In this document: piece by piece, positions 8,383-16,798 of the stretch
Position numbering within the stretch: position 1 is the stretch's first letter
Layout: each line of letters begins with the position of its first letter
Source of the DNA: Martinezella multihospitum
GTDB lineage: Bacteria; Pseudomonadota; Alphaproteobacteria; Rhizobiales; Rhizobiaceae
Direction: 5' to 3'
Assembly (NCBI RefSeq): GCF_900094585.1
Contig: NZ_FMAG01000016.1
Span: 1 to 64,000, forward strand
DNA: 64,000 nt
Translations under genes and position numbers: made by a program
The notes under the pieces: generated by a model
What the model was told of the DNA's origin: nothing
Seen by the model: the letters and a program-made list of their open reading frames with translations, nothing else
Database searches by the model: none

Positions 8383-9264
8383 ATGAGGTTCAAGATTCTT
8401 GCGGCGGGCATTCTGGCGGCGCTCGTGGCGCTGCCAGCCATCGCGGAAGCGGCAGAAGGCTTTGCCACCGCGAACGTCAACATGCGGTCCGGTCCGAGTA
8501 CCGCCTATCCGGCAGTGACGATGATCCCCGTCGGCGTGCCGCTTCAGATCAACGGTTGCCTCAATGAGACGCCGTGGTGCGATGTTTCCTTCTATGGCGG
8601 CCGCGGATGGGTTGCCGGTCGTTATATCCAGGCAACCTATCAGTCACGCCGCATCTATGTCGGTCCGCAATATTACCGCCCACTCGGCATCCCGACTGTG
8701 GTCTTCAATTTCGACGACTACTGGGGTCGCTATTATCGCGGCCGCGACTTCTATCGTGACCGCGACCGCTGGCGCCGCGGCCCGGGCTGGGTCGACCGCC
8801 GTCCCGACAGCGGCTGGGACCGCAATCCTCCAGGCTGGGATAACGGACCGGATCGCAACTGGGACCGCCGCCCCGATCGCAATCGCGATTGGGATCGCGG
8901 ATCGGACTGGAGCAACCAGCCGGACCGCAACTGGGATCGCCGGCCCGATCGTGATCGCAACTGGGACAGGCAGCGCGACGGCAATCGCGACTGGGGCAGA
9001 CAGCGCCCGGACGACAACCAGAACTGGGGTAACCGGCCGGACCGCCAGCGCGACAACAATCGCCCGGACAATAATCGCCCGGACAACCGCCCGCGTCCGG
9101 AACCGCAGCAGGCTCAACCGCAACCACAGCCGCAGCAACCGCCGCCGCAGAACAATCCGCGACCGAATGCAGCCGAGCCGGGACCTTATAGCCCTAACCA
9201 CAGGGATCCATGCCCCGCGTCGGAACCGAATTGCCGGATGTCCGTGAGAGGCTCCAACCGCTGA
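8383..9264 (+). CDS. Exported SH3-domain protein with DRNWDRRPDR-rich tail
   Basis: This 293-residue protein has a signal peptide (1-23, ending AEA) and a bacterial SH3 domain (about 24-85, TANVNMRSGPSTAYPAV and GGRGWVAGRYI) of the kind that binds peptidoglycan or other wall components. A Tyr/Arg-rich linker follows. From about 135 to 220 the chain is made of degenerate repeats of the form DRNWDRRPDR, then NNRPDNNRPD, then a Pro/Gln-rich tail (about 238-262). The start has GGGAGA upstream. The tail is intrinsically disordered and highly charged. The partner is unknown; an envelope-associated role is inferred. A strong terminator follows. Confidence 0.82.
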   Translation: MRFKILAAGILAALVALPAIAEAAEGFATANVNMRSGPSTAYPAVTMIPVGVPLQINGCLNETPWCDVSFYGGRGWVAGRYIQATYQSRRIYVGPQYYRPLGIPTVVFNFDDYWGRYYRGRDFYRDRDRWRRGPGWVDRRPDSGWDRNPPGWDNGPDRNWDRRPDRNRDWDRGSDWSNQPDRNWDRRPDRDRNWDRQRDGNRDWGRQRPDDNQNWGNRPDRQRDNNRPDNNRPDNRPRPEPQQAQPQPQPQQPPPQNNPRPNAAEPGPYSPNHRDPCPASEPNCRMSVRGSNR

Positions 9265-9287
9265 CGGCTCAGCGACACGCAAAAAGC

Positions 9288-9324
9288 AAAAAGGCCGGCG
9301 ACTTCGAAAGTCGCCGGCCTTTTT
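9288..9324. terminator. Strong bidirectional terminator
   Basis: A 17-bp stem built on AAAAAGGCCGGCGACTT and its complement carries A-runs on one side and T-runs on the other. It ends the SH3 gene on the plus strand and could end the DUF982 transcript on the minus strand. Confidence 0.9.
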
Positions 9325-9487
9325 GCTGGCATCGCCTGTCAGAGAACGGCGCTCACCGCTTTGCGTGGGAGCGCATTAACGAGATGTCTTCATGAAACCG
9401 TATCCGTCCGAAGCTCTTGGCGCCCGCCGCGCATTCGCCGGCTCCAAGACTTGGACGGCTGATCAGGCCGAATGCACCGAGCACGCT

Positions 9488-9730
9488 TCAATGCATCTTC
9501 AGATGCGCTTCCCGCGTCGCCGAGATGAACATTTCCCGTGCCTCCTCGGCGGACTTGCGGCCGTCGATGGCAGCCCGGCAAAGGCTTCTTGCCGCCACGT
9601 AGAGCGGACCGCGCCGGTCAGGCCAGAGATTGGCCATGCAATTCAAGGCCTCGGACGGACCAGTGACGACCTGGAAGGTACCCTGAGCAAAGCCGATCTC
9701 GATCGGATTGCTCCATTTGACGTGTCGCAT
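9488..9730 (-). CDS. DUF982 domain protein
   Basis: The 80-residue product fits the DUF982 family, small proteins of unknown function found in multiple copies in rhizobial genomes. Family features are the opening VKWSNPIEIGF, the G-x-F-x-V-x-x-P-x-EAL segment, then LWPDRRGPLYVAARSLCRAA and a C-terminal helix SAEEAREMFISATREA. A strong ribosome-binding site, GAGGAGG, lies eight bases before the ATG. It has no signal peptide. It sits next to two other small minus-strand genes, but a gap of over 220 bases separates them, so it may have its own promoter. Confidence 0.8.
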   Translation of the reverse strand: MRHVKWSNPIEIGFAQGTFQVVTGPSEALNCMANLWPDRRGPLYVAARSLCRAAIDGRKSAEEAREMFISATREAHLKMH

Positions 9731-9956
9731 GAATACTCCTCCTCACGCGCTACCAATTGCTTGGAACTGTCCTCCAAGACAGCCACATGACAGTACTATA
9801 ACCTTGATCAGCTCATTCGAAAATACGGAAGATTGCGGGCAATACGCGAAGTTTCGCCGCATCCGCCAGGACAGTTCGGCCGCATCGCGGCTGGGTCGTC
9901 TTCCTGAAGCTTTTGGGAAACAGATGGGATGGCCGATATTGAAGGCGCGGCAGCGG

Positions 9957-10079
9957 CTATTTTTCGCGCGCGATCCGCCTTGCCTCGTCCGGGGAGAAAC
10001 CTGCCCGGCGGGCAAGCTGCTCAAGGCCGAATATCCGGTCGATCTGGTCGACCAGCCAGAGTTCGAAACGCTTCCACAT
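9957..10079 (-). CDS. Small hypothetical protein (40 aa)
   Basis: A 40-residue product (MWKRFELWLVDQIDRIFG, then a helical charged tail ending RRIAREK) is preceded by the very strong ribosome-binding site GGAGGAGG, eight bases before this ATG. A frame with an earlier Met runs to 10151, but the ribosome-binding site supports the short form. The first half is an amphipathic helix rich in Trp, Phe and Leu, so membrane association is possible. It probably shares a transcript with the 62-residue gene upstream. I do not recognise a family. Confidence 0.55.
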   Translation of the reverse strand: MWKRFELWLVDQIDRIFGLEQLARRAGFSPDEARRIAREK

Positions 10080-10157
10080 TGGCGTAGCCTCCTCCGCTGC
10101 GATCCCTTCGGTCGCAACAGCATGCGATGAACATCGCGCCCCGCTTGCCAATTCCTG

Positions 10158-10346
10158 TCAGCGAAATTGGGGCGGCCTCTGCGCGTTGGAGAGCAGTTCC
10201 TGCTTTGTCGCAAAGTCGCCGAACAGCTTTTTCAGCCGGGCTTCCTCCTCCTTGCAAATCCGGTGGCGTCGGGCGAAATCCTCGACACTCCAGACCTCGC
10301 GCAACTTGCTCTCTTCGACTTCCTCTATCTTGATCAATGAACTCAT
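10158..10346 (-). CDS. Small hypothetical protein (62 aa)
   Basis: This 62-residue soluble protein is highly charged. Its central part, WSVEDFARRHRICKEEEARLKKLFG, is predicted helical and resembles a short helix-turn-helix or coiled-coil segment, but I cannot place it in a family. The ATG is preceded by AGAGGG. The 40-residue gene starts 78 bases downstream on the same strand, so the pair may be one operon, divergent from the penicillin-binding protein gene. No function is proposed. Confidence 0.6.
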   Translation of the reverse strand: MSSLIKIEEVEESKLREVWSVEDFARRHRICKEEEARLKKLFGDFATKQELLSNAQRPPQFR

Positions 10347-10685
10347 GGGTTCGCCCTCTTCGTTTTTTATGGGGGGATAATGCTCAGGATAGCGAAAAGT
10401 TCCCTATACACGCCTGGCGGACACCGGGCGAAGGCAACGATGATGCGGATCGGAATGTTCTTAATCCCTCCTTAAATCGCCGCATTTACAGTTCAGGCGG
10501 GACTTGATGTCTTCACGAGGGGTTCGTGGACGAATAGTGGGTTGCTCCGCCTTGAAAGCCAATGACGGTTTTCGGGATCATGCGCCGCCCGGGCGACCGA
10601 GCAGGCTCAAAGATTTCTACCGCTCCCGTGATCAGCCTGATAGAAGACATGGAATACAAGGGCACCGAGGTACGACCGGCCGGCA
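10347..10685. other. Divergent promoter region before the penicillin-binding protein gene
   Basis: These 339 bases separate the small-protein pair from the PBP1A gene. An AT-rich block at 10358-10400 probably holds the minus-strand promoter. The open frame at 10504-10719 has no motif and runs into the PBP gene, so I do not call it. Confidence 0.4.
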
Positions 10686-13106
10686 ATGGCAGATAAGAAG
10701 AAATCACGCCAAAGGATAGAACCATCCTTTTCCAGCGGCCGGGAACGCATCGAGGACGGATTCAATGCCGGCGAGCGCATCATCGGCAACAGGCGCTCGG
10801 CCAAGAAATATTCATCTTCTTCCAAGACATACTACGAAGAGCCTGACCCCGACGAAGACGAGGATGAAGACGACGAGGACGAGCCCGTGGTCGAAAAGCC
10901 TCGCCGCACCCGTGCCCGCCGCCGCCGCAAGCCTGCGCGCCGTGCGCCGCCGCGGCGTGGCTTTTTCGGCTTCATCCGTTCGACAATCTACTGGGGTCTT
11001 GTGCTCTGCCTCTGGGGCGGCATCGGCCTTGCCGGCCTCGTCGCCTATTACGGGTCGCGCATGCCGAGCGCCAGCACCTGGTCGATCCCCGAGCGGCCGC
11101 CGAACGTCAAGATCAACGATCTCGACGGCAGCCTGATCGCCAATCGCGGCACAACGGGCGGCGAGGCGGTCGCACTCAGCGACATGTCGCCCTATATCCC
11201 GGAAGCCATCATCGCCATCGAGGATCGGCGCTTCTATTCGCATTTCGGCTTCGACCCGATCGGCCTTGCCCGCGCCGTCGTGACGAACGTCGTCACCGGG
11301 CACGCCGTGCAAGGCGGCTCGACGCTGACGCAGCAACTCGCCAAGAACCTGTTCCTGTCGCCGGACCGAACGCTGGAACGCAAGGTGCAGGAGGTGCTGC
11401 TGGCGCTGTGGCTGGAGCACAAGTACACCAAGGACCAGATCCTGGCGATGTACCTGAACCGCGTCTATTTCGGCTCCAATGCCTATGGCGTGGAAGCCGC
11501 ATCGCGGCGCTACTTCAACAAATCGGCCAAGGACGTCAATCTCGGCGAGGCGGCCATGCTTGCCGGTCTGGTGAAGGCGCCATCGCGGCTGTCGCCGGCC
11601 CGCGATCCGGCCGCCGCCGAGGCCCGCGCCCAGCTGGTGCTGCAGGCCATGCACGACCAGGGTTTCATCAGCGAATCCGACATCAAGACGGCGCTGGCGC
11701 AGCCGCCGACCCGATCGAAGAGCTATTGGAGCGGCGCCGAGAACTACGTTGCCGATATGGTCATGGACCAGCTGCCGAAGCTGATCGGCGGCGACGTCAA
11801 GGAAGATCTGATCGTCGACACCACGCTCGACATGTCGCTCGAGGAAAAGGCCGAAAAGGCGCTAAGCGACGTGCTTGAAAAGGAAGGCAAGAAGCTCAAC
11901 GCCTCGCAGGCCTCGCTCGTTTCCGTCGACGCGACGGGCGCGATCCGCGCTCTTGTCGGCGGCCGCGACTATGCGCAGAGCCAGTTCAACCGCGCCGTCA
12001 CCGCCAAGCGCCAGCCGGGCTCCGCCTTCAAGCCCTTCGTCTATACCGCAGCGCTTGAGATGGGCCTGACGCCGAATTCGATCCGCAACGACATGCCAGT
12101 CAAGATCGGCAACTGGGCGCCGGAAAACTACGAGCAGCGCTACAGCGGTCCAGTGACCCTGGCGACGGCGGTGGCGAAATCGCTGAATACCGTTGCCGCT
12201 CAGGTGGTCGCCGAGGTTGGGCCTGATCAGGTCATCAAGGTCGCTCGCAGGCTCGGCATCGAATCCGACCTGCAGGCCAATGCCTCGATCGCGCTCGGCA
12301 CCTCCGAAGTGTCGCTGCTGGAACTCACCTCCGCCTACGCCACCTTCATGAACGGCGGCTTCAAGGTAGCGCCGCATGTCATCACCAAGGTGACGACTGC
12401 CTCCGGCAAGGTGCTCTACCAGGCCAATACGGACAATCCGGAGCGCGTGCTGAACCCGGATATCGTCACCAACATGAACGCCATGATGGCCGGCGTCATC
12501 GCCAATGGCACCGGCAAGGCAGCACGCATTCCCGGCTGGCAGGCGGCCGGCAAGTCGGGCACGACGCAATCCTTCCGCGATGCGCTGTTTGTCGGCTTCA
12601 CCAGCCATCTGACGACGGGCGTCTGGTTCGGCAATGACGACGGCAAGTCGATGCGCAAGGTGACCGGCGGCGGTCTGCCGGCGAAAGCCTGGAAGGAATT
12701 CATGATCGCCGCCCACAAGGGCATCACGCCGACACCGATCTTCGGCGGCGGCCAGATCATCGACAACGGCCTGCCGATGGCGCAGACCGGGCCGAACGGC
12801 GACCAGCCGACGACGATCGGCAACATCATTTCCGGCGTCGCCGACGGCGGACAGCCCGTACAGCAGCCGACCTTGCAGCAGCGGCCATCGCAGCAGCCGG
12901 TTCAGCCGCAGATCGTCAACCAGACCGCCGCCAACGACGATCCACAGGATCTGCCGCCGGCGAACCTGGCCGACGATGCCAACCCCTACAGCTCCAATCC
13001 ATATGACAGCGATATACCGCCGGCGGATGTCGGCGATAGCGGCGCGCCGATCGCCACAGCGCGGCCGCACCGCTCCTCGCTGCTCGACGTCATCCTCGGC
13101 CGATAA
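10686..13106 (+). CDS. Class A penicillin-binding protein (PBP1A family)
   Basis: This bifunctional cell-wall enzyme polymerises lipid II and cross-links peptide stems. The 806-residue chain has a long cytoplasmic N-terminus with an acidic run (about 51-66) followed by a basic run (71-91), and one membrane segment (about 98-122). A GT51 glycosyltransferase domain follows, with catalytic Glu179 in IAIEDRRFYSHFG and the QGGSTLTQQLAKN motif. The transpeptidase has SAFK with nucleophile Ser446, SLN at 499-501 and KSGT from 623. The C-terminal 80 residues are Pro/Gln-rich and disordered. No clear ribosome-binding site precedes the ATG, apart from GAGG some 13 bases away. It is monocistronic. Confidence 0.94.
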   Translation: MADKKKSRQRIEPSFSSGRERIEDGFNAGERIIGNRRSAKKYSSSSKTYYEEPDPDEDEDEDDEDEPVVEKPRRTRARRRRKPARRAPPRRGFFGFIRSTIYWGLVLCLWGGIGLAGLVAYYGSRMPSASTWSIPERPPNVKINDLDGSLIANRGTTGGEAVALSDMSPYIPEAIIAIEDRRFYSHFGFDPIGLARAVVTNVVTGHAVQGGSTLTQQLAKNLFLSPDRTLERKVQEVLLALWLEHKYTKDQILAMYLNRVYFGSNAYGVEAASRRYFNKSAKDVNLGEAAMLAGLVKAPSRLSPARDPAAAEARAQLVLQAMHDQGFISESDIKTALAQPPTRSKSYWSGAENYVADMVMDQLPKLIGGDVKEDLIVDTTLDMSLEEKAEKALSDVLEKEGKKLNASQASLVSVDATGAIRALVGGRDYAQSQFNRAVTAKRQPGSAFKPFVYTAALEMGLTPNSIRNDMPVKIGNWAPENYEQRYSGPVTLATAVAKSLNTVAAQVVAEVGPDQVIKVARRLGIESDLQANASIALGTSEVSLLELTSAYATFMNGGFKVAPHVITKVTTASGKVLYQANTDNPERVLNPDIVTNMNAMMAGVIANGTGKAARIPGWQAAGKSGTTQSFRDALFVGFTSHLTTGVWFGNDDGKSMRKVTGGGLPAKAWKEFMIAAHKGITPTPIFGGGQIIDNGLPMAQTGPNGDQPTTIGNIISGVADGGQPVQQPTLQQRPSQQPVQPQIVNQTAANDDPQDLPPANLADDANPYSSNPYDSDIPPADVGDSGAPIATARPHRSSLLDVILGR

Positions 13107-13160
13107 AATCGCAATTTTGCACCCACAGCACCGCGCTTCACATATGGCGCGCTAAGGTCG

Positions 13161-13231
13161 CTGTAGCGCTTTAGCGCTGCTGCATGATTTTCTCCCTAAA
13201 TCGATGCCGATTTAAGGAATTATGCAGTAGA
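13161..13231. repeat. Imperfect palindromic intergenic repeat
   Basis: An imperfect palindrome pairs CTGCATGATTTTC... with ...GAATTATGCAG around a central ATGC, next to a smaller AGCGCTTTAGCGCT palindrome. It lies between the PBP gene and the dnaK promoter. It resembles an intergenic repeat I recall as common in Rhizobium genomes; that comparison is from memory. Confidence 0.5.
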
Positions 13232-13363
13232 CGCTTGCATGGCCGCCGCAAGGCTGCTCTGATACGCGGTCGCGTCAAATCCGCTGATCCCCGGCGCATA
13301 TGGGACCACGTGGAATTTGGGCGACAAACCATTTGTTTTGCTGGATTTCAGGCCATTTCCTGC

Positions 13364-13395
13364 CTTGCAGTCAGTAAAACCGCTACTTATATACG
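13364..13395 (+). promoter_or_regulatory. RpoH (heat-shock sigma factor) promoter of dnaK
   Basis: CTTG at 13364-13367 is followed after 18 bases by CTTATATACG at 13386-13395. This fits the alphaproteobacterial RpoH consensus CTTG-N17/18-CyTATnTnnG at every fixed position. It lies 109 bases before the dnaK start, so dnaK-dnaJ should be heat-induced. I saw no CIRCE element. Confidence 0.75.
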
Positions 13396-13503
13396 CGGCA
13401 TCACCGCAGTCATGGCTGCGCAATCCTCAAGACCATCCCGTAAGGGGCTGTCAATGGAATGCCTGACAGGGGTTCCGACAGCTTGCTTCAAGGAGAGAAT
13501 GAC

Positions 13504-15423
13504 ATGGCAAAAGTAATTGGTATCGACCTTGGAACGACAAATTCCTGCGTCGCCGTCATGGACGGTAAGGACGCGAAAGTGATCGAGAATGCCGAAGGCG
13601 CCCGGACCACCCCCTCCATGGTTGCCTTCACCGACGACGGCGAACGTCTCGTCGGCCAGCCGGCCAAGCGCCAGGCTGTCACGAACCCCACAAACACCCT
13701 CTTCGCTGTCAAGCGCCTGATCGGCCGCCGCTACGAAGATCCGACCGTCGAGAAGGACAAGCACCTCGTTCCCTTCAACATCGTTCGGGGCGACAATGGC
13801 GACGCCTGGGTCGAAGCCAACGGCAAGGGCTATTCGCCCGCACAGATTTCCGCAATGATCCTTCAAAAGATGAAGGAAACCGCCGAATCCTACCTCGGCG
13901 AAAAGGTCGACAAGGCCGTTATCACCGTTCCCGCATACTTCAACGACGCGCAGCGCCAGGCAACCAAGGATGCTGGCCGCATCGCCGGCCTTGAAGTCCT
14001 GCGCATCATCAACGAGCCGACCGCGGCCGCACTTGCTTACGGCCTCGACAAGAAGGACGGCAAGACCATCGCCGTTTACGACCTTGGCGGCGGCACCTTC
14101 GATATCTCCATCCTGGAAATCGGCGACGGCGTCTTCGAAGTGAAGTCGACCAACGGCGACACCTTCCTCGGCGGTGAAGACTTCGACATGCGTCTCGTCG
14201 AGTACCTCGTTGCCGAGTTCAAGAAGGACAACGGCATCGACCTCAAGGGCGACAAGCTTGCCCTGCAGCGCCTGAAGGAAGCTGCCGAAAAGGCCAAGAT
14301 CGAACTTTCGTCCGCACAGCAGACCGAAATCAACCTGCCCTTCATTACGGCAGACGCCACCGGCCCGAAGCACCTGACGCTGAAGCTGACCCGCGCCAAG
14401 CTGGAAAGCCTGGTCGACGATCTCGTCCAGCGCACCATCGCTCCGTGCAAGGCAGCCCTCAAGGATGCCGGCGTCACGGCTGCCGAGATCGACGAAGTCG
14501 TTCTCGTCGGCGGCATGAGCCGCATGCCGAAGGTACAGGAAGTCGTCAAGCAACTGTTCGGCAAGGAACCGCACAAGGGCGTCAACCCGGATGAAGTCGT
14601 CGCTCTCGGCGCCGCCATCCAGGCCGGCGTTCTGCAAGGCGACGTCAAGGACGTTCTGCTCCTCGACGTAACCCCGCTGTCTCTCGGCATCGAAACGTTG
14701 GGCGGCGTCTTTACCCGCCTGATCGAGCGCAACACGACGATCCCGACGAAGAAGTCGCAGACCTTCTCGACCGCCGATGACAACCAGTCGGCCGTGACCA
14801 TCCGCGTCTCGCAGGGCGAGCGCGAAATGGCTGCCGACAACAAGCTGCTCGGCCAGTTCGACCTCGTCGGCCTGCCGCCGGCACCGCGCGGCGTTCCGCA
14901 GATCGAAGTCACCTTCGATATCGACGCCAACGGCATCGTTCAGGTTTCGGCCAAGGACAAGGGCACCGGCAAGGAACAGCAGATCCGCATCCAGGCTTCC
15001 GGCGGTCTTTCCGACGCCGACATCGAAAAGATGGTCAAGGATGCAGAAGCCCATGCTGCTGAAGACAAGAAGCGCCGTGAAGGTGTTGAAGCCAAGAACC
15101 AGGCTGAAAGCCTGATCCACTCCAGCGAGAAGTCGCTGAAGGATTACGGCGACAAGGTCACGGAAGCCGATCGCACCGCGATCAGCGACGCGATCGCAGC
15201 CCTGAAGACGGCAACCGAAGCTGCCGATCCGGATGCGGAAGACATCAAGGCCAAGACCCAGACGCTCATGGAAGTTTCCATGAAGCTCGGCCAGGCGATC
15301 TATGAGTCGCAGCAGGCGGAAGCAGGTTCGGGTGATGCCTCGGCAGCTGGCGGCAAGGATGATGTCGTTGATGCCGACTACGAGGAAATCAAGGACGAAG
15401 ACGACCGCAAGCGGTCTGCATAA
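13504..15423 (+). CDS. dnaK: Molecular chaperone DnaK (Hsp70)
   Basis: This ATP-dependent chaperone binds unfolded peptides, working with DnaJ (encoded next) and GrpE. The 639-residue protein starts with the actin-like ATPase signature AKVIGIDLGTTNSC and carries VYDLGGGTFDISIL and LVGGMSRMPKVQEVV. The substrate-binding domain (from about 390, DVTPLSLGIETLGG) and an acidic C-terminus ending DDVVDADYEEIKDED complete the usual architecture. I chose the ATG at 13504, preceded by AAGGAGAG; an upstream in-frame ATG at 13459 adds 15 non-conserved residues. Confidence 0.98.
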   Translation: MAKVIGIDLGTTNSCVAVMDGKDAKVIENAEGARTTPSMVAFTDDGERLVGQPAKRQAVTNPTNTLFAVKRLIGRRYEDPTVEKDKHLVPFNIVRGDNGDAWVEANGKGYSPAQISAMILQKMKETAESYLGEKVDKAVITVPAYFNDAQRQATKDAGRIAGLEVLRIINEPTAAALAYGLDKKDGKTIAVYDLGGGTFDISILEIGDGVFEVKSTNGDTFLGGEDFDMRLVEYLVAEFKKDNGIDLKGDKLALQRLKEAAEKAKIELSSAQQTEINLPFITADATGPKHLTLKLTRAKLESLVDDLVQRTIAPCKAALKDAGVTAAEIDEVVLVGGMSRMPKVQEVVKQLFGKEPHKGVNPDEVVALGAAIQAGVLQGDVKDVLLLDVTPLSLGIETLGGVFTRLIERNTTIPTKKSQTFSTADDNQSAVTIRVSQGEREMAADNKLLGQFDLVGLPPAPRGVPQIEVTFDIDANGIVQVSAKDKGTGKEQQIRIQASGGLSDADIEKMVKDAEAHAAEDKKRREGVEAKNQAESLIHSSEKSLKDYGDKVTEADRTAISDAIAALKTATEAADPDAEDIKAKTQTLMEVSMKLGQAIYESQQAEAGSGDASAAGGKDDVVDADYEEIKDEDDRKRSA

Positions 15424-15454
15424 GCGCGAACCGAAAGGTTCGAGGAAACTTAGA

Positions 15455-15478
15455 TCCGGCTGCCTTTTGGCAGCCGGA
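15455..15478 (+). promoter_or_regulatory. Hairpin between dnaK and dnaJ
   Basis: A perfect 10-bp stem (TCCGGCTGCC / GGCAGCCGGA) with a TTTT loop has no T-run after it. It more likely sets relative mRNA amounts of dnaK and dnaJ by processing or partial termination than fully ends transcription. A smaller stem (CGAACC / GGTTCG) lies just before it. Confidence 0.5.
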
Positions 15479-15507
15479 AATCCATTTCCGGGGTTCTAAT
15501 CCTTAAT

Positions 15508-16653
15508 ATGGCAAAAGCGGATTTTTACGAGACGTTGGGCGTCTCCAAGACGGCGGACGAGAAAGAGCTGAAGAGCGCCTTTCGCAAGCTGGCAATGCAA
15601 TATCATCCGGACAAAAACCCGAATGACAGCAATGCCGAGCGGAAGTTCAAGGAAATCAACGAAGCCTACGAAACGCTCAAGGATCCGCAGAAGCGCGCAG
15701 CCTATGACCGCTACGGCCACGCCGCTTTCGAGCATGGTGGCATGGGTGGCGGTGGCGGCTTCGGAGCCGGTTTCGGCGGCGGCGGCTTCTCCGATATTTT
15801 CGAGGATATTTTCGGCGAGATGATGGGTGGCGGCCGCGCGCGCGGGCGTTCCTCCGGCGGTCGCGAACGCGGCGCCGATCTTCGTTACAACATGGAAATC
15901 TCGCTCGAGGAAGCCTTCAGTGGCAAGACGGCGCAGATTCGCGTGCCGACCTCGATCACCTGCGACGTCTGTTCCGGCTCAGGCGCCAAGCCCGGCACAC
16001 AGCCGAAGACCTGCGGCACCTGTCAGGGTTCCGGCCGCGTCCGCGCCGCCCAGGGCTTCTTCTCCGTCGAGCGCACCTGCCCGACCTGTCACGGCCGCGG
16101 CCAGATCATTCCCGATCCCTGCACCAAGTGTCATGGCCAGGGCCGCGTGACCGAGGAGCGTTCGCTCTCCGTCAACATTCCCTCGGGCATCGAAGACGGC
16201 ACGCGCATTCGCCTACAGGGCGAAGGCGAAGCAGGCCAGCGCGGCGGTCCTTCGGGCGATCTCTATATCTTCCTCTCCGTCAAACCGCATGAATTCTTCC
16301 AGCGAGATGGCGCCGATCTTTATTGCGCCGTGCCGATCTCGATGACGACGGCGGCACTCGGCGGCACCTTCGATGTGGCGACGCTCGACGGCACCAAGTC
16401 GCGCGTCACCGTTCCCGAGGGCACGCAGGTCGGCAAGCAGTTCCGCCTCAAGGGCAAGGGCATGCCGGTGCTGCGCTCCAGCCAGGTGGGCGATCTCTAT
16501 ATCCAGATCCAGATCGAGACGCCGCAGAAGCTGACTAAGCGCCAGCGCGAACTGCTGCAGGAATTCGAGCAGATCTCCTCGAAGGACAACAATCCCGAAT
16601 CGACGGGCTTTTTCGCCCGCATGAAGGATTTCTTCGACACGTTCAGCGACTGA
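15508..16653 (+). CDS. dnaJ: Chaperone DnaJ (Hsp40)
   Basis: This co-chaperone stimulates DnaK ATPase and delivers substrates. The 381-residue protein has a J domain with the HPD motif in MQYHPDKNPN, and a Gly/Phe-rich segment (about 77-100). It also has the four zinc-binding repeats of type CxxCxGxG: CDVCSGSG, CGTCQGSG, CPTCHGRG and CTKCHGQG. Two C-terminal substrate-binding domains follow. The gene lies 84 bases after dnaK on the same strand, with a hairpin in between. A strong terminator follows. Confidence 0.97.
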   Translation: MAKADFYETLGVSKTADEKELKSAFRKLAMQYHPDKNPNDSNAERKFKEINEAYETLKDPQKRAAYDRYGHAAFEHGGMGGGGGFGAGFGGGGFSDIFEDIFGEMMGGGRARGRSSGGRERGADLRYNMEISLEEAFSGKTAQIRVPTSITCDVCSGSGAKPGTQPKTCGTCQGSGRVRAAQGFFSVERTCPTCHGRGQIIPDPCTKCHGQGRVTEERSLSVNIPSGIEDGTRIRLQGEGEAGQRGGPSGDLYIFLSVKPHEFFQRDGADLYCAVPISMTTAALGGTFDVATLDGTKSRVTVPEGTQVGKQFRLKGKGMPVLRSSQVGDLYIQIQIETPQKLTKRQRELLQEFEQISSKDNNPESTGFFARMKDFFDTFSD

Positions 16654-16680
16654 TTCGCGAATCAGAAGTGTTTCACATGA

Positions 16681-16707
16681 ATCCGGCCGATGATTCGGCC
16701 GGATTTT
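16681..16707 (+). terminator. Rho-independent terminator of dnaJ
   Basis: A 10-bp stem (ATCCGGCCGA / TCGGCCGGAT) with a TGAT loop is followed by seven T residues. It lies 27 bases after the dnaJ stop codon. Confidence 0.92.
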
Positions 16708-16720
16708 TTTGTTTTTGCAG

Positions 16721-16790
16721 GCGAATCACCCGCCCTCATGGTTCGAGACGACCCTGCGGACCTCCCCGCGATGCGGGCTAGTTTTGGCAA
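16721..16790 (+). repeat. Palindromic repeat, RIME-like copy A
   Basis: The sequence GCGAATCACCCGCCCTCATG, GTTCGAGACG and GGGCTAGTTTTGGC recurs almost unchanged at 17726 and, shortened, at 19921. It resembles the Rhizobium-specific intergenic mosaic elements known from the literature. It lies at the 3' end of the APH-like gene. Confidence 0.7.
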
Positions 16791-16798
16791 TCCGCGAA

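Larger units (their letters stand above)
13107..13503. other. Intergenic region upstream of dnaK
   Basis: These 397 bases hold the palindromic repeat at 13161-13231 and the RpoH-type promoter at 13364-13395. The 5' untranslated region of dnaK follows, with a ribosome-binding site AAGGAGAGA at about 13490. No other gene is supported. Confidence 0.6.

Noticed and set aside
8037..8567. 176-residue frame upstream of and overlapping the SH3 gene
   Set aside because: No ribosome-binding site or motif. It runs out of frame into the real SH3 gene, whose start and signal peptide are clear.
8800..9080. Possible CRISPR-like repeat array
   Set aside because: The repeats are degenerate, in frame and code for DRNWDRRPDR units within an exported protein; no spacers or cas genes.
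13387..15120. 577-residue open frame antisense to dnaK
   Set aside because: Shadow of dnaK with no ribosome-binding site or recognisable domain.
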